34,881 nt of DNA from CAZCBN01 sp964496975. GTDB lineage: Bacteria > Planctomycetota > Phycisphaerae > Phycisphaerales > UBA1924. Under the pieces are notes generated by a model that did no database searches, had not been told where the DNA came from, and was given only the letters and a program-made list of their open reading frames with translations. Each line of letters opens with the position of its first letter. Position 1 is the stretch's first letter. The translations under genes were made by a program, and so were the position numbers. This document shows, in pieces, positions 32,082-34,881 of this stretch. The DNA is taken from the NCBI GenBank assembly GCA_964496975.1, contig CAZCBN010000023.1, forward strand, positions 1 to 34,881. Direction: 5' to 3'.

Positions 32082-32087
32082 AGGCTA
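32082..32087 (-). promoter_or_regulatory. -10 element positioned for leaderless start of glycerate kinase
   Basis: On the minus strand TAGCCT ends 7 bases before the GTG at 32074, inside the 41-bp space after the flagellin-IN gene. No Shine-Dalgarno sequence lies between them. Confidence 0.4.
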
Positions 32088-32115
32088 CCCCACCGGAGGC
32101 AATCCGGCCCGCCGG

Positions 32116-33120
32116 TCAGGTGCGGACGCTCAGGCCCGGCTCGGATGCCGCATCGACCGCGTCCGCGCGCAGCGTGCCGTCCGCGGCGTACAGGCCCGCG
32201 CGGTTCCGAGTTCCCGCGATCGTCGCGGCGGTGAACCGACCGAGGTTCTGGGCGTTGACCGATGCGCCCTCCGGCAGATCGCCGACATCGAGCCTCAGCG
32301 CGACTCGGAACGCCGCCAGCCGCGCCGTGAGCGTCTGTCCCCGGCCGTTGGCCTGCACGCCGTTGATGATGCCCTGCACGTCCTGCCCGTTGTCTCGCAG
32401 GGCCCGCGGTGACTGGAACGTCCCGGCGATGGTCTCGTTCACCGTGTTGAAATCGTCGTTCTCAAACGTGTAGATGCCGATGCTCGTGCCCGCGAGCACG
32501 GCGTCGCCGCTCGAGCCGACGGAGACGAACTCATCGGACCCGTAGCCGCGCGAGACGACGCGGATGCTCGTCCCGTTCTCCCCGATCTCCGCAAGAATCC
32601 CGGTCTCTCGCGAGAGGCTGTTCACCTCCGCGACCACGGCCGCCAGCGTGTTCCCCGACGCGAACGCCACCGTCGTTCGACCCCGCGGCCCCTCGAAGTT
32701 CAGCGTAAAGGTCGAGCCGACGGCGAAGTCGAGGGCCTGCCCGCCGAACGACAGCAGCAAGCCCGCTTGCTGGGCAGACGCCGTGATGTCCACGTTGATG
32801 TCGACCTCTTCACCCCGACGGAGCCGCACGTCGCGCAGCGCGATTCGTTCGACGGCCGGCGACGTGTTCAGCACCGTGAACCCCCGACGCCTTGACTCCG
32901 CCGCCCCCCCGGCGTCGAGAAACTGCCGCACGGACGCCGCCGCCTCATCGACCTCGCGCTGCGCCCCGGCGACGCCGAGGCTGGCCGACGCGGGCGCCAC
33001 CGGCGCAGAGCCGTCGGCCGATGCCCCAACGCGAAGACGGGCCGCCGCCTGGGCAAAGCGGATCGCATCTGGCGAAACACCGGACGCCACAAAGGATTGC
33101 ACGGTTGCCACGGACTGCAC
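32116..33120 (-). CDS. Protein with flagellin hook IN motif
   Basis: Protein of about 334 residues with an IN-type domain at about residues 115-205: LLLSFGGQALDFAVGSTFTL, then the N-terminal part of a helix (NTLAAVVAEVNS), then TGILAEIGENGTSIRVVS and RGYGSDEFVSVG. This is the pattern of flagellin hook IN repeats found in FliD and in some flagellins. Conserved flagellin N- and C-terminal coiled-coil signatures are absent, so it is not a normal filament protein. It may be a hook/cap accessory or an adhesin that borrowed the domain. The start is uncertain: GTG codons at 33120, 33111 and 33102 are possible, and the frame runs open to a TTG at 33216. It lies divergent from the peroxiredoxin gene. 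Confidence 0.62.
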   Translation of the reverse strand: MQSVATVQSFVASGVSPDAIRFAQAAARLRVGASADGSAPVAPASASLGVAGAQREVDEAAASVRQFLDAGGAAESRRRGFTVLNTSPAVERIALRDVRLRRGEEVDINVDITASAQQAGLLLSFGGQALDFAVGSTFTLNFEGPRGRTTVAFASGNTLAAVVAEVNSLSRETGILAEIGENGTSIRVVSRGYGSDEFVSVGSSGDAVLAGTSIGIYTFENDDFNTVNETIAGTFQSPRALRDNGQDVQGIINGVQANGRGQTLTARLAAFRVALRLDVGDLPEGASVNAQNLGRFTAATIAGTRNRAGLYAADGTLRADAVDAASEPGLSVRT

Positions 33121-33268
33121 CCCCAAAGCGCTCGCCCAGATCCGGCGAGTCTTGCGAGCGGCTCCGCCGCAACCACGTTCCCCGAAAGGTCGGATACCCC
33201 CGGGGCATCTCTCCAAATTTCAGACCGCAACGTCCCTCGACCGCCCATCACCCCGCCAACACTCCCGC

Positions 33269-33760
33269 ATGCTCACCCCAGGCTCCGCCGCCCCCGACTT
33301 CACGCTCCCCGACCAGGCGGGCGCCCCGCGCTCGCTCGCGTCGCTGCTCGCCGCCGGGCCGTTGCTGCTCTACTTCTACCCCGCAGACTTCACGCCCGCG
33401 TGCACCATGGAGGCGTGCTCCTTCCGCGATTCCCACGCCGAGTTGCTCGCCGCGGGCCTCACGCTCGCCGGCATCAGCCCGCAGGGCGAGTCGTCGCACG
33501 GCAAGTTCGCCGAGCGATTCAACCTGCCCTTCCCCCTGCTCGCCGACGCGGGCAAGGGGGTGACGAAGGCGTACGACGCCGTCGGCCCCTTCGGCATCGG
33601 CGTGCGACGCATCACCTATCTCATCACACCCGACCGCCGCATCGCCGACGCGGTGCTCGCCGATCTCAACATCGCCCGCCACACCGCGTTCATCCGCCGA
33701 GCGATCGACGCCGCCCGCCCCGCCGCCCGCACGCCCAACGCACAGGACCCGCGCCCATGA
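33269..33760 (+). CDS. bcp: Peroxiredoxin, BCP (PrxQ) type
   Basis: Thiol peroxidase of 163 residues that reduces hydrogen and organic peroxides. PADFTPACTMEACSFRD holds the peroxidatic C45 and the resolving C50, with the same CxxxxC spacing as E. coli BCP. APDFTLPDQ at the N-terminus and GISPQGESSHGKFAERFNLP are also typical. GVRRITYLITPDRRIADAV completes the fold. No ribosome site or -10 hexamer is obvious before ATG 33269. The stop overlaps the next start (ATGA), so the two genes are coupled. Confidence 0.92.
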   Translation: MLTPGSAAPDFTLPDQAGAPRSLASLLAAGPLLLYFYPADFTPACTMEACSFRDSHAELLAAGLTLAGISPQGESSHGKFAERFNLPFPLLADAGKGVTKAYDAVGPFGIGVRRITYLITPDRRIADAVLADLNIARHTAFIRRAIDAARPAARTPNAQDPRP

Positions 33761-34479
33761 CCCCCACGACTCCGCCGTCCACCCCGTCCACCCCGACCAC
33801 CTGGCTCATCACCGGCGCGAATCGCGGCATCGGCCTCGCCCTCGCCCGCCTCCTGCTCGCCCGGGGCGACACCGTCATCGGCACCGCCCGCGACCCGCAG
33901 CGCGCCGACGACCTCCGCCGCGCCGGCGCCCACGTCGAAGCGCTCGACGTTGCCGACGAGGCGAGCGCCGTCGCCCTCGCCCAGCGTCTCGCCGGCCGTC
34001 CGATCGACGTCCTGATCAACAACGCCGGCGTCTTCCCCGACCGCGACGCCGACCTCGCCGGCGTGCAGGTGGAAAACCTCGTCAGCACCTTCCGCACCAA
34101 CGCCGCGGGGCCCTTCGCCGTCACGCGGGCCCTGCTGCCGATGCTCCGCGCGGGCCGGCGGAAGCTCGTCGCAAACATGTCCAGCACCCTCGGCAGCATC
34201 GCCAAGGCCGCCGAGTCCAACGCCGCGGGGTACTTCGCCTACAACAGCAGCAAGGCCGCGCTGAACATGCTCACCGTGCTGCTCGCCAACCGTCTGCGTG
34301 GCGAGGGGATCGCCGTCGTCACCATGCACCCCGGCTGGGTGAAGACCGACATGGGCGGCGCCGGCGCCCCTCTCCAGCCCGACGACAGCGCCGCGGGCCT
34401 CATCCGCGTGCTCGACGGCCTCACCATCGCCGACTCCGGTCGCTACCTCGTGCACGACGGCTCATCGCTCCCCTGGTGA
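33757..34479 (+). CDS. Short-chain dehydrogenase/reductase (SDR)
   Basis: NAD(P)-dependent oxidoreductase of 240 residues. The nucleotide-binding motif TGANRGIG starts at residue 19; NNAG and the catalytic SSTLGS and Y162-x3-K166 (YNSSK) follow, and HPGWVKTDMGG closes the cofactor site. The fungal/plant carbonyl-reductase-like subgroup (C-factor type) has the same TGANRGIG and HPGWVxTDMGG segments, so a carbonyl substrate is likely but not known. A Pro/Thr-rich 15-residue N-terminus precedes the Rossmann strand. It is translationally coupled to the peroxiredoxin, which suggests a shared response to oxidative damage such as aldehydes; that link is inference. Confidence 0.88.
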   Translation: MTPTTPPSTPSTPTTWLITGANRGIGLALARLLLARGDTVIGTARDPQRADDLRRAGAHVEALDVADEASAVALAQRLAGRPIDVLINNAGVFPDRDADLAGVQVENLVSTFRTNAAGPFAVTRALLPMLRAGRRKLVANMSSTLGSIAKAAESNAAGYFAYNSSKAALNMLTVLLANRLRGEGIAVVTMHPGWVKTDMGGAGAPLQPDDSAAGLIRVLDGLTIADSGRYLVHDGSSLPW

Positions 34480-34640
34480 GCGGCGGCCCGTTCGCGCGAG
34501 ATCCGAACTCTGGCGTACCTAGCAAGATACGAACAGCTTGACGTGTCTCGCCGCGCGGGCGAAGGGGGAGACCCCGGCGGCGAACACATAGACAATACGG
34601 TATATCTGCGTCTCCAGCACAAAATCTTGCTCCCGCCTAT

Positions 34641-34668
34641 TTGTCGATAACGGAGTCCGGAATACTAT
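34641..34668 (+). promoter_or_regulatory. Candidate promoter of the methylmalonyl-CoA mutase gene
   Basis: TTGTCG (34641-34646), 16 bases, TACTAT (34663-34668), in a locally A+T-rich patch of the 255-bp intergenic space 34480-34734. The leader would be about 60 bases. No gene is visible in this space. Confidence 0.35.
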
Positions 34669-34734
34669 TCGGCGCGCGTCTCGGCCGGCCCGGTCGCCCC
34701 GAGCCCCCCGGCCTCGCCCGCGCCGGAGGTGCCC

Positions 34735-34881
34735 GTGTTCCAAGCCGACACCCTTTCGCTCCAAGAGTTCCCCCCCGTTGGTGTGGACGCGTGGCGTGCC
34801 GCGGTTGAGCAAGACCTTGAGGGTGCGCCCTTCGACAAAAAGCTCGTCACCCGCACGTACGAAGGCCTGGAGCTCCAACCG
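34735..34881 (+). CDS. Methylmalonyl-CoA mutase subunit, 3' partial
   Basis: Only the first 49 codons are in the window. GTG 34735 has GGAGG (34725-34729) 5 bases upstream. The sequence FPPVGVDAWRAAVEQDLEG, then FDKKLVTRTYEGLELQP, is the N-terminal substrate-tunnel segment of B12-dependent methylmalonyl-CoA mutase (W..AVE.DL.G..F...L...T.EGL...P). The small subunit is favoured because the reading starts so close to this motif; the large subunit or a related acyl-CoA mutase cannot be excluded. It converts methylmalonyl-CoA to succinyl-CoA, the end of propionyl-CoA, valine and isoleucine breakdown. Confidence 0.72.
   Translation, partial: MFQADTLSLQEFPPVGVDAWRAAVEQDLEGAPFDKKLVTRTYEGLELQP

Noticed and set aside
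30368..32473. 701-codon plus-strand open frame opposite glycerate kinase
   Set aside because: Antisense shadow that also runs through the N run; no domain.
1..34881. tRNA, rRNA, riboswitch, phage or insertion-sequence features
   Set aside because: No T-arm and acceptor pairs, no conserved rRNA blocks, no transposase or integrase frames were seen; the transporter of queuosine precursors has no room for a preQ1 riboswitch.

Overview
The window is a very G+C-rich bacterial chromosome segment with dense coding on both strands. It carries outer-membrane and LPS functions (an LptA/OstA-type protein, a KdsD-type isomerase), a choice-of-anchor A protein ending in a PAP...RRRR tail, a PhoPQ-activated PqaA-type hydrolase, GHR-free type IV pilus retraction ATPase, and many fatty-acid and amino-acid breakdown genes. 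This mix fits Planctomycetota, probably class Phycisphaerae; that is an inference from gene content, not from a marker gene. Two runs of ten N (4715-4724, 31042-31051) show that it is a scaffold, probably from a metagenome bin.

Layout. 1-2760: 3' part of a large LptA/OstA-like protein. 2873-5987: crotonase and a long acyl-CoA dehydrogenase. 6125-7030: queuosine-precursor transporter. 7321-12273: a 2-oxoacid dehydrogenase locus (E1 alpha, E1 beta, E2) with a lipoprotein and a 95-residue protein inserted between the two E1 subunits. 12346-15805 (minus): PqaA-type hydrolase, cytochrome P460-like lipoprotein, ScpA. 15880-20955 (plus): KdsD, an isolated NuoC, HMG-CoA lyase, two overlapping crotonases, DeoC. 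21082-26527 (minus): choice-of-anchor A protein, glycerophosphodiester phosphodiesterase, S10 carboxypeptidase, TlpA-like thioredoxin. 26784-28619: acyl-CoA carboxylase carboxyltransferase. 28678-33120 (minus): DUF2231 membrane protein, PilT ATPase, glycerate 2-kinase, flagellin-IN protein. 33269-34479: peroxiredoxin and SDR. 34735-34881: start of methylmalonyl-CoA mutase.

The catabolic genes (acyl-CoA dehydrogenase, crotonases, HMG-CoA lyase, biotin-dependent carboxyltransferase, methylmalonyl-CoA mutase, 2-oxoacid dehydrogenase) could together degrade branched-chain amino acids or fatty acids to acetyl-CoA and succinyl-CoA. The biotin carboxylase, E3 and second mutase subunit are not in the window.

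The most notable non-coding signal is a repeated start architecture. Six genes without a Shine-Dalgarno sequence have a TANNNT hexamer ending 5-7 bases before the start codon, as expected for leaderless mRNAs. Other genes in the window have clear Shine-Dalgarno starts. Also notable are two pairs of REP-like palindromes with compensatory stem changes, and blocks of opposite GC skew that ignore gene direction. I found no tRNA, rRNA, CRISPR array, insertion sequence or phage gene.
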